Origin: Actinokineospora auranticolor
Lineage (GTDB): Bacteria > Actinomycetota > Actinomycetes > Mycobacteriales > Pseudonocardiaceae
Assembly (NCBI RefSeq): GCF_002934265.1
Contig: NZ_PTIX01000020.1
Location: forward strand, 62,001 to 126,000
Direction: 5' to 3'
Length of the DNA: 64,000 nt
In this document: in pieces, positions 15,248 to 24,141 of the stretch
Layout of the letters: each line of letters begins with the position of its first letter
Position numbering within the stretch: the first letter of the stretch is position 1
Notes under the pieces: model-generated
What the model was told of the DNA's origin: nothing
The model's input: only the letters and a program-made list of their open reading frames with translations
Databases searched by the model: none
Program-made: the position numbers and the translations under genes

Positions 15248-15861
15248 GAGCCGCCCCGGCTGGTGACCGTGAGCGTGGCCCCGGGCAGCCGCACCGGGTT
15301 GTCGCGGCCGCTGCTCGGCGTGGGGTTGAACGCCTTGAGGGCGTACAGGTCCATGCGGACGTCGCACAGGTGCACGCTGAGTGCGAGGCCGAAGTCGAGC
15401 AGCCAGGCGGCGGGGAGCGCGCACAGCAGCAGCGGGCTGGACGCGTAGAGGTTGGTGGCCCACAGGTCGGTCTGCATCTGCTGCCCGGCCGCGTTGGTGC
15501 CGCCGAGTTGGGTGGTGCCGGTGGAGGACAGGGAGAGCGCGTAGTTGGCCCGACTGCTGTCGGCGATGGTGAGGTCTTCGAGGGTGAGCGCGCGGAAGGT
15601 GTAGTGCGCGGCTTGGAAGGACACGCCGTTCGCGTCGACGATCGTCTCGGTGCCCTTGTACTGGATCGACGCCGCGTAGCCCGCCCGCGCGGTCACCTTC
15701 ATCGGTTTGTCCTTCGGCGCGGTCAGGAACCCGACCTGCGGCGCCGGGGTCGGCCGCGTGGTCTGCGCCGCCGCGCTCAGGTAGTCCAGGTCCGGTACGA
15801 CCGCGGTGCCGACCAGCAGCGTGAAGATCGCCGCGAACACCAGCGGTGCCCGGCCCCTCAC
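15244..15861 (-). CDS. Membrane-associated hypothetical protein in the DUF6230/DUF6114 operon
   Basis: 205 residues with an N-terminal hydrophobic helix (PLVFAAIFTLLVGTAVV), a central polar domain (KVTARAGYAASIQYKGTETIV, then ALTLEDLTIADSSRANYALSLSS) and a second hydrophobic stretch near residues 150-170 (PLLLCALPAAWLLDFGLAL). I do not recognise a named family. The start is GTG 15861, overlapping the DUF6114 stop as GTGA, and its own stop overlaps the next start as ATGA. This tight coupling on both sides implies a joint function in the cell envelope with its neighbours. Confidence 0.7.
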   Translation of the reverse strand: MRGRAPLVFAAIFTLLVGTAVVPDLDYLSAAAQTTRPTPAPQVGFLTAPKDKPMKVTARAGYAASIQYKGTETIVDANGVSFQAAHYTFRALTLEDLTIADSSRANYALSLSSTGTTQLGGTNAAGQQMQTDLWATNLYASSPLLLCALPAAWLLDFGLALSVHLCDVRMDLYALKAFNPTPSSGRDNPVRLPGATLTVTSRGGS

Positions 15862-16286
15862 GCCGCGCCCTCGGAGTCCACAGTGGATTCGCGGGGACGC
15901 TTGGGGCCCCAGCCGAAGGTCATCGCGCCGCCGAGCACGCCGAGCAGCATGCCGACCAGGAACCCGCCCAGGTTCGACCCGACCAGCGAGGCCACCGCGA
16001 ACAGCACGCCGAGGAAGCCGACGAGGTGCCTGCCGCGCGGGGCGAACCACGCGCACAGTCCGAAGAGGATCAGCCCGCCGCCGAGCAGGTACCCGGAGAT
16101 CCCGGCGAACCCCGCCGTGAGCACGACCGCGATCGGCGCGAACGTCAGCGACATGACCGCCCACCCGCCGAGCACCATCCACAGCCCGCCCCAGAACGGC
16201 CGGGTGCGGCGGAAGGCGGTGAACCAGCGCAGGGCGGCCGCGCAGGACTTCGCCGCGTCGACCGCGCGGGCGGTCACGGTCACCAT
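15858..16286 (-). CDS. DUF6114 integral membrane protein
   Basis: 142 residues with about four transmembrane helices (FWGGLWMVLGGWAVMSL; PIAVVLTAGFAGISGYLLGGGLILFGLCAW; LVGFLGVLFAVASLVG; GGFLVGMLLGVLGGAMTFGW) and a short charged C-terminus. DUF6114 proteins are found next to DUF6230 proteins throughout actinomycetes, as here; the function is unknown. The ATG at 16286 follows the stop of the first operon gene after two bases, and GGAG lies eight bases upstream inside that gene's end. Confidence 0.8.
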   Translation of the reverse strand: MVTVTARAVDAAKSCAAALRWFTAFRRTRPFWGGLWMVLGGWAVMSLTFAPIAVVLTAGFAGISGYLLGGGLILFGLCAWFAPRGRHLVGFLGVLFAVASLVGSNLGGFLVGMLLGVLGGAMTFGWGPKRPRESTVDSEGAA

Positions 16287-16288
16287 CT

Positions 16289-17005
16289 TCAGCACTCCAC
16301 GGTCCCGGGCACGATGCCCAGCGCCAGCTTCGGCAGGGTGATGTTGCCGCTGATCTCGGCGGTGAACGCGTCCGCGCGCAACCCGGTCACCCGCACCACG
16401 CCCGCCTCCAGGCCGAAGGCGCCGACGGTGCCGCCCTCCAGCGGCTGGCCGCCCATCTGCACCTGGTGCGCGGTTTTGCCCAGCACCATCTCGGAGAACT
16501 GGCTCTGCGCGCCCTGCACGGCGTTCGCCTCGAGGATGAGGTTGTAGGCGTCGATGACGTCCGGTCCGCCGTCGGCCTTGCCGTCGACCGGCGACCCGGC
16601 GTTGAGCTCGAGCGTGTACGGCAGGCCCAGGATCGTCTGGTGGATCACCGCGCACAGCCCGTCGAGCCGGGCCGACTGGAAGCCCGCGCGGGCCATCGCC
16701 TCGCCCTTGCCCGCGGCGGAACCGTCGGCCAGCTGCCTGCTGTGCAGGAACGCGGCGAACCCACTGCCGTTGACCTGGTCCGAGCGCAGGGTGAACGGCT
16801 GGCCGGAGACGAAGAAGTTCGCCGCGACCACCCCCTGGGCCATGGCGACGCCCAGCGCGCTTGCGACGCCGAGCGCGGGCACTGCGACGAGGGACGCGCG
16901 GCTCCAGCGGGTCCCGCGCCGACCGGTGGCCGCCGCGTCCCGGACCTCGCCCGCCCAGTTCCGGAGCCGCGCCCAAGGCGGCGTGCGCTGCGGGAGTCGG
17001 GGCAT
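16289..17005 (-). CDS. DUF6230 family protein (second copy, operon leader)
   Basis: 238 residues. A 45-residue basic N-terminus (MPRLPQRTPPWARLRN...) precedes a membrane helix (ASLVAVPALGVASALGVAMAQG) and an extracytoplasmic domain starting VVAANFFVSGQPF, with two cysteines (RLDGLCAVIHQ and the C-terminal TVEC). It is a paralogue of the last gene of the operon. I chose the ATG at 17005 because GGAG lies five bases upstream (GGAGCGCCGATG). This is the first gene of the unit and is divergent from a signal peptidase gene, with several dyad symmetries in the gap. Confidence 0.78.
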   Translation of the reverse strand: MPRLPQRTPPWARLRNWAGEVRDAAATGRRGTRWSRASLVAVPALGVASALGVAMAQGVVAANFFVSGQPFTLRSDQVNGSGFAAFLHSRQLADGSAAGKGEAMARAGFQSARLDGLCAVIHQTILGLPYTLELNAGSPVDGKADGGPDVIDAYNLILEANAVQGAQSQFSEMVLGKTAHQVQMGGQPLEGGTVGAFGLEAGVVRVTGLRADAFTAEISGNITLPKLALGIVPGTVEC

Positions 17006-17088
17006 CGGCGCTCCTGACGTCGGCGTTGCGGGGCGGTCACGATGACAAAGCCCTGGTGACGGCGACAAGGGGCCGTTTGACCTAGAGC

Positions 17089-17225
17089 GTGACCTGAAGT
17101 CACAGTTACTTCGTCGTAACAGCTACTTTGCGTGACGTCGACGGGTAAAGGTGGCGAGCGGTCTCCATGGTCAGCGAGGTGTGCGCCGATTCAGGACGCT
17201 TCGTGAACGGTGATCGATATCACCG
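17089..17225. promoter_or_regulatory. Cluster of dyad symmetries in a divergent promoter region
   Basis: Three short inverted repeats lie between the DUF6230 operon and the signal peptidase gene: GTGAC-ctgaa-GTCAC (17089-17103), GTTAC-ttcgtc-GTAAC (17105-17120) and CGGTGAT-cgat-ATCACCG (17208-17225). They look like protein-binding sites. An AT-rich stretch with TTGATAAC and TGATAATACC just before the ATG at 17268 could be the promoter of the plus-strand gene. Confidence 0.5.
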
Positions 17226-17267
17226 TGGGTCACTTGATAACGGTTTGATAATACCTACCATCGGGTA

Positions 17268-17816
17268 ATGTGCCCGCCCGTGCGCTGGCGTGTGCTGGGG
17301 GCGGTGGCCGGAGTGCTGGTCACCCTGGTGGTCGTGACCGCGGTGGTGGCCGCGATCATCGCCGTGCCCGTGTCCGGCGACAGCATGCGCCCCGCCTTCG
17401 CCGACGGGGACCGCGTCCTGCTGCACCCGTTCCGCGGCCCCGACGACGTCCGCCGCAGCGACGTCGTGGCCGTCCGGTTCGCCGCCGACGGACCGCTAGT
17501 GCTCAAGCGCGTCGTCGCTGTCGCGGGCGACCGCGTGCGCATCGACCCGGGGCCGGTCGTGCGGTTGCTGCCAGACGGCGAGACCCGGTGGCGGATCGTG
17601 CCGACGGCGGGGGACTGGGGGAGCAAACCGGTGTCCTGCTGCGGTCCCGATGGCGCAGCGGCGCAGGAGTCCGCCGATGCCTTGGTGCCCAACGGCAAGC
17701 TGTTCGTGCTCGGCGACAACCCCGGCGCCTCCGACGACTCGCGCGCCTTCGGCTGGGCCGCCCGCGACCTCGTGCGCGGGGTCGTCTGGACCACCGCATG
17801 GCCGCTGGATGGCTGA
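17268..17816 (+). CDS. Signal peptidase I (S26 family)
   Basis: 182 residues: one N-terminal transmembrane helix (about residues 9-32), then the catalytic domain. The nucleophile is the Ser in VSGDSMRPAF (about residue 39), and the general-base lysine is in LVLKRVVAVAGDRV (about residue 77). The box near the C-terminus is LFVLGDNPGASDDSRAFG. The enzyme cleaves signal peptides of exported proteins on the outer face of the membrane. It is shorter than the housekeeping LepB of actinobacteria, so it is probably an additional, specialised enzyme. The likely clients are its neighbours: the subtilisin-like protease 63 bases downstream, or the DUF6230 operon on the other side. Confidence 0.88.
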   Translation: MCPPVRWRVLGAVAGVLVTLVVVTAVVAAIIAVPVSGDSMRPAFADGDRVLLHPFRGPDDVRRSDVVAVRFAADGPLVLKRVVAVAGDRVRIDPGPVVRLLPDGETRWRIVPTAGDWGSKPVSCCGPDGAAAQESADALVPNGKLFVLGDNPGASDDSRAFGWAARDLVRGVVWTTAWPLDG

Positions 17817-17879
17817 GGGCGCGGGCCTGGCAACTGGTGAACCTTGCCGCTCAACCCATTGAACAGTAACGAATTCCTA

Positions 17880-19034
17880 ATGACTCGCACCCTGCTCGGA
17901 GGCTCCAGACGTCGCAGAACCGGTTTCGTCGCGGTCCTCACCGCGACCGCCGTCGCCCTCCCGCTCTCCGCGGTGGCGTCGGCTGTCGAGGGCGACTACA
18001 TCGTCGTTCTCAACGGCACATCAACGGAATCCGTCGCCGAACGCCACGGCGTCGAGGTCGACCACCGCTACAACACCGCCCTGCGCGGGTTCTCCACCCG
18101 CCTCTCCGCCCGCGAGGCCCGGTCGCTCGCGGGCGACCCGGCGGTCGACTACGTCGTCGCCGACACCCCCGTGCGCGCCACCGGGGGCGGCGACCAGGAG
18201 AAGCCGCCGTCCTGGGGGCTCGACCGCATCGACCAGCGAGCGCTGCCGCTGGACAACCACTACCGCTACCGCACCCGCGCTTCCGACGTGACCGTCTACG
18301 TCATCGACACTGGCGTGCGCGCATCGCACCACGACTTCGGGGGTCGGGTGCGCGGCGGGCACGACTTCGTCGACAACGACGACGACCCGGACGACGGCAA
18401 CGGCCACGGCACCTTCATGGCGGGCATCGCGGGCGGCGAGACCTACGGCGTGGCCAAGGGCGTCACCATCGTCCCGGTGCGGGTGCTCAACAACAGCGGC
18501 TCGGGCTCCAACGCGGCGGTGATCGCGGGCATCGACTGGATCACCGCGCACGCGAGCGGCCCCTCGGTCGTCAACATGAGCCTCGGCGGCCCCCCGAACC
18601 AAGCGCTCGACGACGCCGTCCGCCGCTCCATCGCCGCCGGGGTCGTCTACTCCGTCGCCGCGGGCTCGTCCGCGGGCCAGGCGAGCCGCAACTCCCCGGC
18701 GCGCGTCGCCGAGGCCATCACCACCGCCGCGATCGACAGCTCCGACCGCGCCACCTCGAACTCCAACTTCGGCCCCCTGGTCGACCTCTACGCGCCCGGT
18801 TCCGGCATCACCGGCCCGTGGATCACCTCCGACACCGCCGGCAACACCATCAGCGGCACCTCCACCGCCACCGCGCACACCACCGGCGCCGTCGCGCTCC
18901 GCCTCGCCCGGCACCCGGACAGCACCCCGGCAGAGGTCCAGGACGCGCTCAAGCGGCACGCCTCCACGGGGGTCGGCGGGCTCCCGGCCGACACCGCCGA
19001 CCGGATCCTCTACACCGGACCGTTCCACCACTGA
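17880..19034 (+). CDS. Secreted S8 (subtilisin/proteinase K-like) serine protease
   Basis: 384 residues: a signal peptide (about 1-37, ending ASA), an inhibitor I9-like propeptide (GDYIVVLNGTSTESVAERH to about residue 95) and a peptidase domain. The triad is Asp143 (VIDTGV), His176 (NGHGTFMAG) and Ser328 (ISGTSTATAH). The oxyanion-hole position, normally the Asn in VAAGN, is serine here (SVAAGSSAG, Ser263), which is unusual and may reduce activity. I used the ATG at 17880 because it directly precedes the signal peptide; an upstream ATG at 17844 adds 12 residues with no benefit. It probably forms a unit with the signal peptidase upstream and ends at a strong terminator. Confidence 0.9.
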   Translation: MTRTLLGGSRRRRTGFVAVLTATAVALPLSAVASAVEGDYIVVLNGTSTESVAERHGVEVDHRYNTALRGFSTRLSAREARSLAGDPAVDYVVADTPVRATGGGDQEKPPSWGLDRIDQRALPLDNHYRYRTRASDVTVYVIDTGVRASHHDFGGRVRGGHDFVDNDDDPDDGNGHGTFMAGIAGGETYGVAKGVTIVPVRVLNNSGSGSNAAVIAGIDWITAHASGPSVVNMSLGGPPNQALDDAVRRSIAAGVVYSVAAGSSAGQASRNSPARVAEAITTAAIDSSDRATSNSNFGPLVDLYAPGSGITGPWITSDTAGNTISGTSTATAHTTGAVALRLARHPDSTPAEVQDALKRHASTGVGGLPADTADRILYTGPFHH

Positions 19035-19067
19035 TCCACAACCGACACGTTTGCGACACCCGTGTGA

Positions 19068-19100
19068 CACCGGCCCGGCAAACGCACTTCCGGGCCGGTG
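19068..19100 (+). terminator. Hairpin terminator after the S8 protease gene
   Basis: A perfect 11-bp stem (CACCGGCCCGG at 19068-19078 with CCGGGCCGGTG at 19090-19100) and an 11-base loop, 33 bases after the stop codon. There is no T tract. Confidence 0.75.
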
Positions 19101-19347
19101 GACACGAGCGGTCGGTTGGGCGCGCTCCCGGCGCGGCCGTCCGGGTGAGACCCCTGGCGCGCTCGTGCCCCGGCCGGCAGCATCGCGGCGGTGCGCGTTC
19201 GGCCGGGGGCCGACAGTGACGGACACACCACGCCGCGAGGACGCCGGCGGGGGTGGTCGCGAGAGGGAGCCGGGCGCGCGCGGCCCATGCAAGAGACGAC
19301 CGGGGAGACCGGCGCGCCCGCGCGCCGCCCCGACGAGAGGACCCACC

Positions 19348-20499
19348 GTGCCCTCAGGTGGCAGACGGCGACGCGTCGCCGTGCCCTTGGTCGCCGCGGC
19401 CCTGGCCGCCGCCCCGACCGCGGCGCACGCGCAGCCGTCGACCCGGCCCGACCCGTTCGCCACCGCGCAGACCAAGGGCACCCGGGTCGAGCGGGAGATC
19501 AGCGGGGCGGGCGCGGTGGCCCGGTTCTGGGCCGACTACTCCGCGGGCGCCACCGGCGACGCCATCCGCAAGTCCGCCGCCATCGTCGACGCCCGGCTGC
19601 GCGCCCAGGGCACCGCGGCCGACCCCGTCCGCCGCGCGGTGCGGATGCTCGCCGCGCACGCCACCGGCGACCACCGCCGCGCCTGGTGCGAGCGGCTGTC
19701 CCTGGACGGCGCCCGGGTCCCCGCCGAGCACGCCGAGTTCGTCACCGCCGCGCTGGCCGCGTCCGACCAGGCGCTCGGCCTCGCCCGCCCGGTCCCGGTG
19801 CCGACCGCGCCCGGCGCCTACACCGACCACCTGGCCGCGCGCATGGCCGACGGCGACACCCGCACCTTCTACTGGAGCGACGGCGCGCCCACGACCGGCC
19901 AGCAGTACGTGCTCGACCTCGGTCGGGTGCGTCCGGTCGAGCGGGTCGCGGTGGCCATGGGCACCGCGCAGCGACCGCTGGACGTGCTGCGCTCCGGCGT
20001 GCTCGAGGGCTCGGTCGACGGCGTCACCTGGACGACCGTGCGGCGGCTGACCGGCCACGCCACCGTCGCCGCGGACTTCGGCGCCGCGCGCGACCTGCGC
20101 TACCTGCGGCTGCGCGCGACCGCGGGCCAGCGGCACTGGCTGGCCGTGCGGGAGATCACCGTCCGCCCCGGCCCGGCCGACGTCTACACCGACGGCGACC
20201 CGACGACCGGCCTGCGCGGCCGGGCGGCCGAGGTGCCGCTGGGCACGGCCGAGGCGATCGACCGGATCGTGGTGCTCGCTGGCCCGGACACGCCCGCGGG
20301 CGCCAAGGTCGAGGTGCGCGACCAGGCGGGCGGCTGGCACACCGTGGGGCGGCTCGGCGGCGAGTACACCGACGTCGAGGCCCGCGGCGCCGTCGCGGAC
20401 GGCGTGCGGGTGGTGCTGCCGGTGGGGCAGGCGGGGGTGCGCGGGGTCGACTCGACGGGGATCGACGTCCGTGAGATCGTGGTGCGTCCGGCCGAGTGA
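19348..20499 (+). CDS. Secreted protein with helical domain and two discoidin (F5/8 type C-like) domains
   Basis: 383 residues. A signal peptide (about 1-28, PLVAAALAAAPTAAHA) is followed by a helical region (about 50-150), a discoidin-like domain (about 170-275: TFYWSDGAPTTGQQYVLDLG, then the VERVAVAMG strand) and a second, shorter one (about 285-380: AEVPLGTAEAIDRIVVLAG). The architecture recalls the region after the catalytic domain of GH84 N-acetylglucosaminidases, but no catalytic domain is present, so a carbohydrate-binding role is only a suggestion. The GTG at 19348 has GAGAGG seven bases upstream. Further upstream in-frame sequence is Arg/Pro-rich and not credible. Confidence 0.7.
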   Translation: MPSGGRRRRVAVPLVAAALAAAPTAAHAQPSTRPDPFATAQTKGTRVEREISGAGAVARFWADYSAGATGDAIRKSAAIVDARLRAQGTAADPVRRAVRMLAAHATGDHRRAWCERLSLDGARVPAEHAEFVTAALAASDQALGLARPVPVPTAPGAYTDHLAARMADGDTRTFYWSDGAPTTGQQYVLDLGRVRPVERVAVAMGTAQRPLDVLRSGVLEGSVDGVTWTTVRRLTGHATVAADFGAARDLRYLRLRATAGQRHWLAVREITVRPGPADVYTDGDPTTGLRGRAAEVPLGTAEAIDRIVVLAGPDTPAGAKVEVRDQAGGWHTVGRLGGEYTDVEARGAVADGVRVVLPVGQAGVRGVDSTGIDVREIVVRPAE

Positions 20500-20698
20500 A
20501 CGTCCGTTAATCTCGGCGGTCTCGCGGTAGCCTGGGTCGGCGGGAAGATCTCGCGTCGCGGCGCGTTGTCGCCGTAAAACCTCGATGGCGAATCGATCAG
20601 GATGGCGTCTGTCACGTGGGACGGCGTTCCCGCGAACTGGGACATGAACGATAAACTCCGGCGACCGACTTTCTCCAGGTAGCAGGAGGTAACCGGGC

Positions 20699-23600
20699 AT
20701 GTTCCGAAAGGTGCTCGTCGCCAACCGAGGCGAGATCGCCATCCGGGCGTTCCGAGCCGGGTACGAACTCGGGGCGGGGACCGTCGCGGTCTTCCCCTAC
20801 GAGGATCGCAACTCCCCGCACCGGATGAAAGCCGACGAGGCGTACGAGATCGGCGAGCCGGGGCACCCCGTGCGCGCCTACCTCTCGGTCGAGGAGATCA
20901 TCAAGGCGGCCCGCAAGGCGGGTGCCGACGCGGTCTACCCCGGGTACGGCTTCCTCTCGGAGAACCCGGAGCTGTCCCGGGCCTGCGCCGAGGCGGGCAT
21001 CACCTTCGTCGGCCCGGACCCGGACATCCTCGAACTGACCGGCAACAAGGCCCGCGCGATCGCCGCGGCCAAGGAAGCCGGCCTCCCGGTGCTGCGCTCC
21101 ACCGCGCCGTCCAAGGACGTCGACGCGCTGCTCGCGGCGGCCGACGAGATCGGGTTCCCGATCTTCGTCAAGGCCGTGGCCGGTGGTGGCGGGCGCGGCA
21201 TGCGCCGGGTCGAGGAGCCCAAGGCGCTGCGCGAGTCGCTGGAGGCGGCGATGCGCGAGGCGGAGTCGGCCTTCGGCGACGCCACGGTGTTCCTGGAGCA
21301 GGCCGTGCTCGACCCGCGGCACATCGAGGTGCAGATCCTCGCCGACGGCGCGGGCAACGTGATCCACCTCTACGAGCGCGACTGCTCGCTGCAGCGGCGG
21401 CACCAGAAGGTGATCGAGATCGCGCCCGCGCCGAACCTGCCCGTCGAGGTGCGCGACAAGATCTGCGCCGACGCCGTGGCCTTCGCCCGGCACATCGGCT
21501 ACAAGAACGCGGGCACCGTCGAGTTCCTGCTCGACACCCGCGGCAACCACGTCTTCATCGAGATGAACCCGCGCATCCAGGTCGAGCACACGGTCACCGA
21601 GGAGGTCACCGACGTCGACCTGGTGCAGTCGCAGCTGCGCATCGCCTCCGGCGAGACGCTGGCCGACCTCGGCCTGGGCCAGGACGACATCTACCTGCGC
21701 GGCGCCGCGCTCCAGTGCCGGATCACCACCGAGGACCCGAGCAAGGGCTTCCGCCCCGACACCGGCATGATCTCCGCCTACCGCTCCCCGGGCGGCAGCG
21801 GCATCCGCCTCGACGGCGGCACCGCGGCGGGCGCGGAGGTCAGCGCGCACTTCGACTCCATGCTGGTCAAGCTCACCTGCCGGGGCCGCGACTTCGCCGC
21901 CGCGGTGCGCCGGGCCAAGCGCGCGGTCGCCGAGTTCCGCATCCGCGGCGTGGCCTCGAACATCCCGTTCCTGCAGGCCGTGCTCGACGACGAGGACTTC
22001 GTCGCGGGCCGGGCCACCACGGCGTTCATCGAGCAGCGACCGCACCTGCTCACCGCCCGCAGCTCCGCCGACCGCGGCACCCGCCTGCTGACCTACCTGG
22101 CCGACGTCACGGTCAACAAGCCGCACGGCGAGCGCCCGAAGGTCATCGACCCGCGCGAGAAGCTGCCCGCCGTCGACCTGTCGGTGGCGCCCCCGGCGGG
22201 CACCAAGCAGAAGCTCGTCGAGCTGGGGCCGGCGGGCTTCGCCCGCTGGATGCGGGAGAACCCGCGCGTGGGCGTCACGGACACGACGTTCCGCGACGCG
22301 CACCAGTCCCTGCTCGCGACCCGGGTGCGCACCAAGGACCTGCTCGCCGTGGCCCCGCACGTGGCCCGGTCGACGCCGGAGCTGTTCTCCCTGGAGTGCT
22401 GGGGCGGCGCGACCTACGACGTGGCGCTGCGGTTCCTCGCGGAGGACCCGTGGGAGCGGCTGGCGGCGCTGCGCGAGGCGGTGCCGAACATCTGCCTCCA
22501 GATGCTGCTGCGCGGCCGCAACACCGTCGGCTACACGCCGTACCCGACCGAGGTGACGGACGCGTTCGTCCGCGAGGCCACGGCCACCGGCATCGACATC
22601 TTCCGCATCTTCGACGCCCTGAACGACGTCGAGCAGATGCGTCCGGCGATCGAGGCCGTCCGGGAGACCGGCTCGGCGATCGCGGAGGTGGCGCTCTGCT
22701 ACACGGCCGACCTGTCGGACCCGGCCGAGCAGCTGTACACGTTGGACTACTACCTGAAGCTGGCCGAGCAGATCGTCAACGCGGGCGCGCACGTGCTGGC
22801 GGTCAAGGACATGGCGGGCCTGCTGCGCCCGCCCGCCGCGGCTCGGCTGATCACGGCGCTGCGCAAGGAGTTCGACCTCCCGGTCCACCTGCACACCCAC
22901 GACACCGCAGGTGGCCAGCTGGCGACGTACCTGGCGGCCATCCAGTCCGGAGTGGACGCCGTGGACGGCGCGGTGGCGTCGATGTCCGGCACCACCTCGC
23001 AGCCGTCGCTGTCGGCGATCGTCGCGGCGACCGACCACAGCGACCGGGATACCGGGCTGTCGCTGCAGGCGGTGTCGGACCTGGAGCCGTACTGGGAGAT
23101 CGTCCGGCGCGTGTACCGGCCGTTCGAGGCGGGCCTGCCGTCGCCGACGGGACGCGTGTACCACCACGAGATCCCGGGTGGACAGCTGTCGAACCTGCGC
23201 ACCCAGGCCGTGGCCCTCGGCCTGGGCGACCGGTTCGAGGAGATCGAGACCATCTACGCCGCCGCCGACCGGATGCTCGGCAGGCTGGTGAAGGTGACGC
23301 CGTCGTCGAAGGTCGTCGGCGACCTGGCCCTGCACCTGGTCGGCGCGGGCGTCGACCCGAAGGACTTCGAAGCCGACCCCCGCCGCTTCGACATCCCCGA
23401 CTCGGTCATCGGTTTCCTGCACGGCGAACTCGGCGACCCGGCGGGCGGGTGGCCAGAACCGTTCCGCTCCAAGGCCTTGCAGGGCCGCGCGGCCCCCAAG
23501 GGCGTCGCGGAACTGACCGAGGACGACCGCGCGGGTCTGGCGAACGACCGCCGGGCCACCCTGAACCGGCTGCTGTTCCCGGGGCCGACGAAGGAGTTCC

Positions 23601-24073
23601 TGGCCCACCGCGACCAGTTCGGCGACACGAGCGTCCTGGCCAGCAAGGACTTCTTCTACGGGTTGCAGCAGGGCAAGGAGTACGCGGTCTCCCTCGACCG
23701 GGGCGTGACGCTGCTGATCGAGCTGGAGGCGATCGCGGAGGCGGACGAGCGCGGCATGCGCACCGTCATGGCGACGCTGAACGGCCAGCTGCGGCCGATC
23801 CAGGTCCGCGACCGCAAGGTCGCCTCGGACCTCCCGGCGGCGGAGAAGGCGGACCGCAACAACCCCAACCAGATCGCGGCCCCCTTCGCGGGCGTCGTGA
23901 CGCTGGCGGTGGCCGAGGGCGACCAGGTCGAGGCGGGCGCCACGGTGGCCACGATCGAGGCCATGAAGATGGAGGCCGCCATCACCGCCCCCAGGGCGGG
24001 CACGGTGGCCCGGCTCGCCATCAGCAAGGTGCAGCAGGTGGAAGGCGGCGACCTGCTGGTCGTCCTGAGCTAG
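20699..24073 (+). CDS. pyc: Pyruvate carboxylase
   Basis: 1124 residues. The enzyme makes oxaloacetate from pyruvate, bicarbonate and ATP, replenishing the TCA cycle. Domains in order: biotin carboxylase (1 to about 450; VLVANRGEIAIRAFRAGYELG, ATP-grasp KAVAGGGGRGMRRV, EMNPRIQVEHTVTEEVT), carboxyltransferase (about 520-850; VTDTTFRDAHQSLLATRVRT, with the metal and pyruvate sites) and a C-terminal biotinyl domain with the biotinylated lysine in EAMKMEA (about Lys1090). All are intact. The ATG at 20699 has AGGAGGT eight bases upstream. It is followed by a terminator and repeat element C. Confidence 0.97.
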   Translation: MFRKVLVANRGEIAIRAFRAGYELGAGTVAVFPYEDRNSPHRMKADEAYEIGEPGHPVRAYLSVEEIIKAARKAGADAVYPGYGFLSENPELSRACAEAGITFVGPDPDILELTGNKARAIAAAKEAGLPVLRSTAPSKDVDALLAAADEIGFPIFVKAVAGGGGRGMRRVEEPKALRESLEAAMREAESAFGDATVFLEQAVLDPRHIEVQILADGAGNVIHLYERDCSLQRRHQKVIEIAPAPNLPVEVRDKICADAVAFARHIGYKNAGTVEFLLDTRGNHVFIEMNPRIQVEHTVTEEVTDVDLVQSQLRIASGETLADLGLGQDDIYLRGAALQCRITTEDPSKGFRPDTGMISAYRSPGGSGIRLDGGTAAGAEVSAHFDSMLVKLTCRGRDFAAAVRRAKRAVAEFRIRGVASNIPFLQAVLDDEDFVAGRATTAFIEQRPHLLTARSSADRGTRLLTYLADVTVNKPHGERPKVIDPREKLPAVDLSVAPPAGTKQKLVELGPAGFARWMRENPRVGVTDTTFRDAHQSLLATRVRTKDLLAVAPHVARSTPELFSLECWGGATYDVALRFLAEDPWERLAALREAVPNICLQMLLRGRNTVGYTPYPTEVTDAFVREATATGIDIFRIFDALNDVEQMRPAIEAVRETGSAIAEVALCYTADLSDPAEQLYTLDYYLKLAEQIVNAGAHVLAVKDMAGLLRPPAAARLITALRKEFDLPVHLHTHDTAGGQLATYLAAIQSGVDAVDGAVASMSGTTSQPSLSAIVAATDHSDRDTGLSLQAVSDLEPYWEIVRRVYRPFEAGLPSPTGRVYHHEIPGGQLSNLRTQAVALGLGDRFEEIETIYAAADRMLGRLVKVTPSSKVVGDLALHLVGAGVDPKDFEADPRRFDIPDSVIGFLHGELGDPAGGWPEPFRSKALQGRAAPKGVAELTEDDRAGLANDRRATLNRLLFPGPTKEFLAHRDQFGDTSVLASKDFFYGLQQGKEYAVSLDRGVTLLIELEAIAEADERGMRTVMATLNGQLRPIQVRDRKVASDLPAAEKADRNNPNQIAAPFAGVVTLAVAEGDQVEAGATVATIEAMKMEAAITAPRAGTVARLAISKVQQVEGGDLLVVLS

Positions 24074-24083
24074 CGCGAAAGAC

Positions 24084-24121
24084 AAGGGCGGTTGGCGGCC
24101 TGCGGGCCACCAACCGCCCTT
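24084..24121 (+). terminator. Hairpin terminator after pyc
   Basis: A perfect 12-bp stem (AAGGGCGGTTGG at 24084-24095 with its complement at 24110-24121) just after the pyc stop. Confidence 0.8.
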
Positions 24122-24141
24122 CGCGTTCGCGGGGGCGCGCG

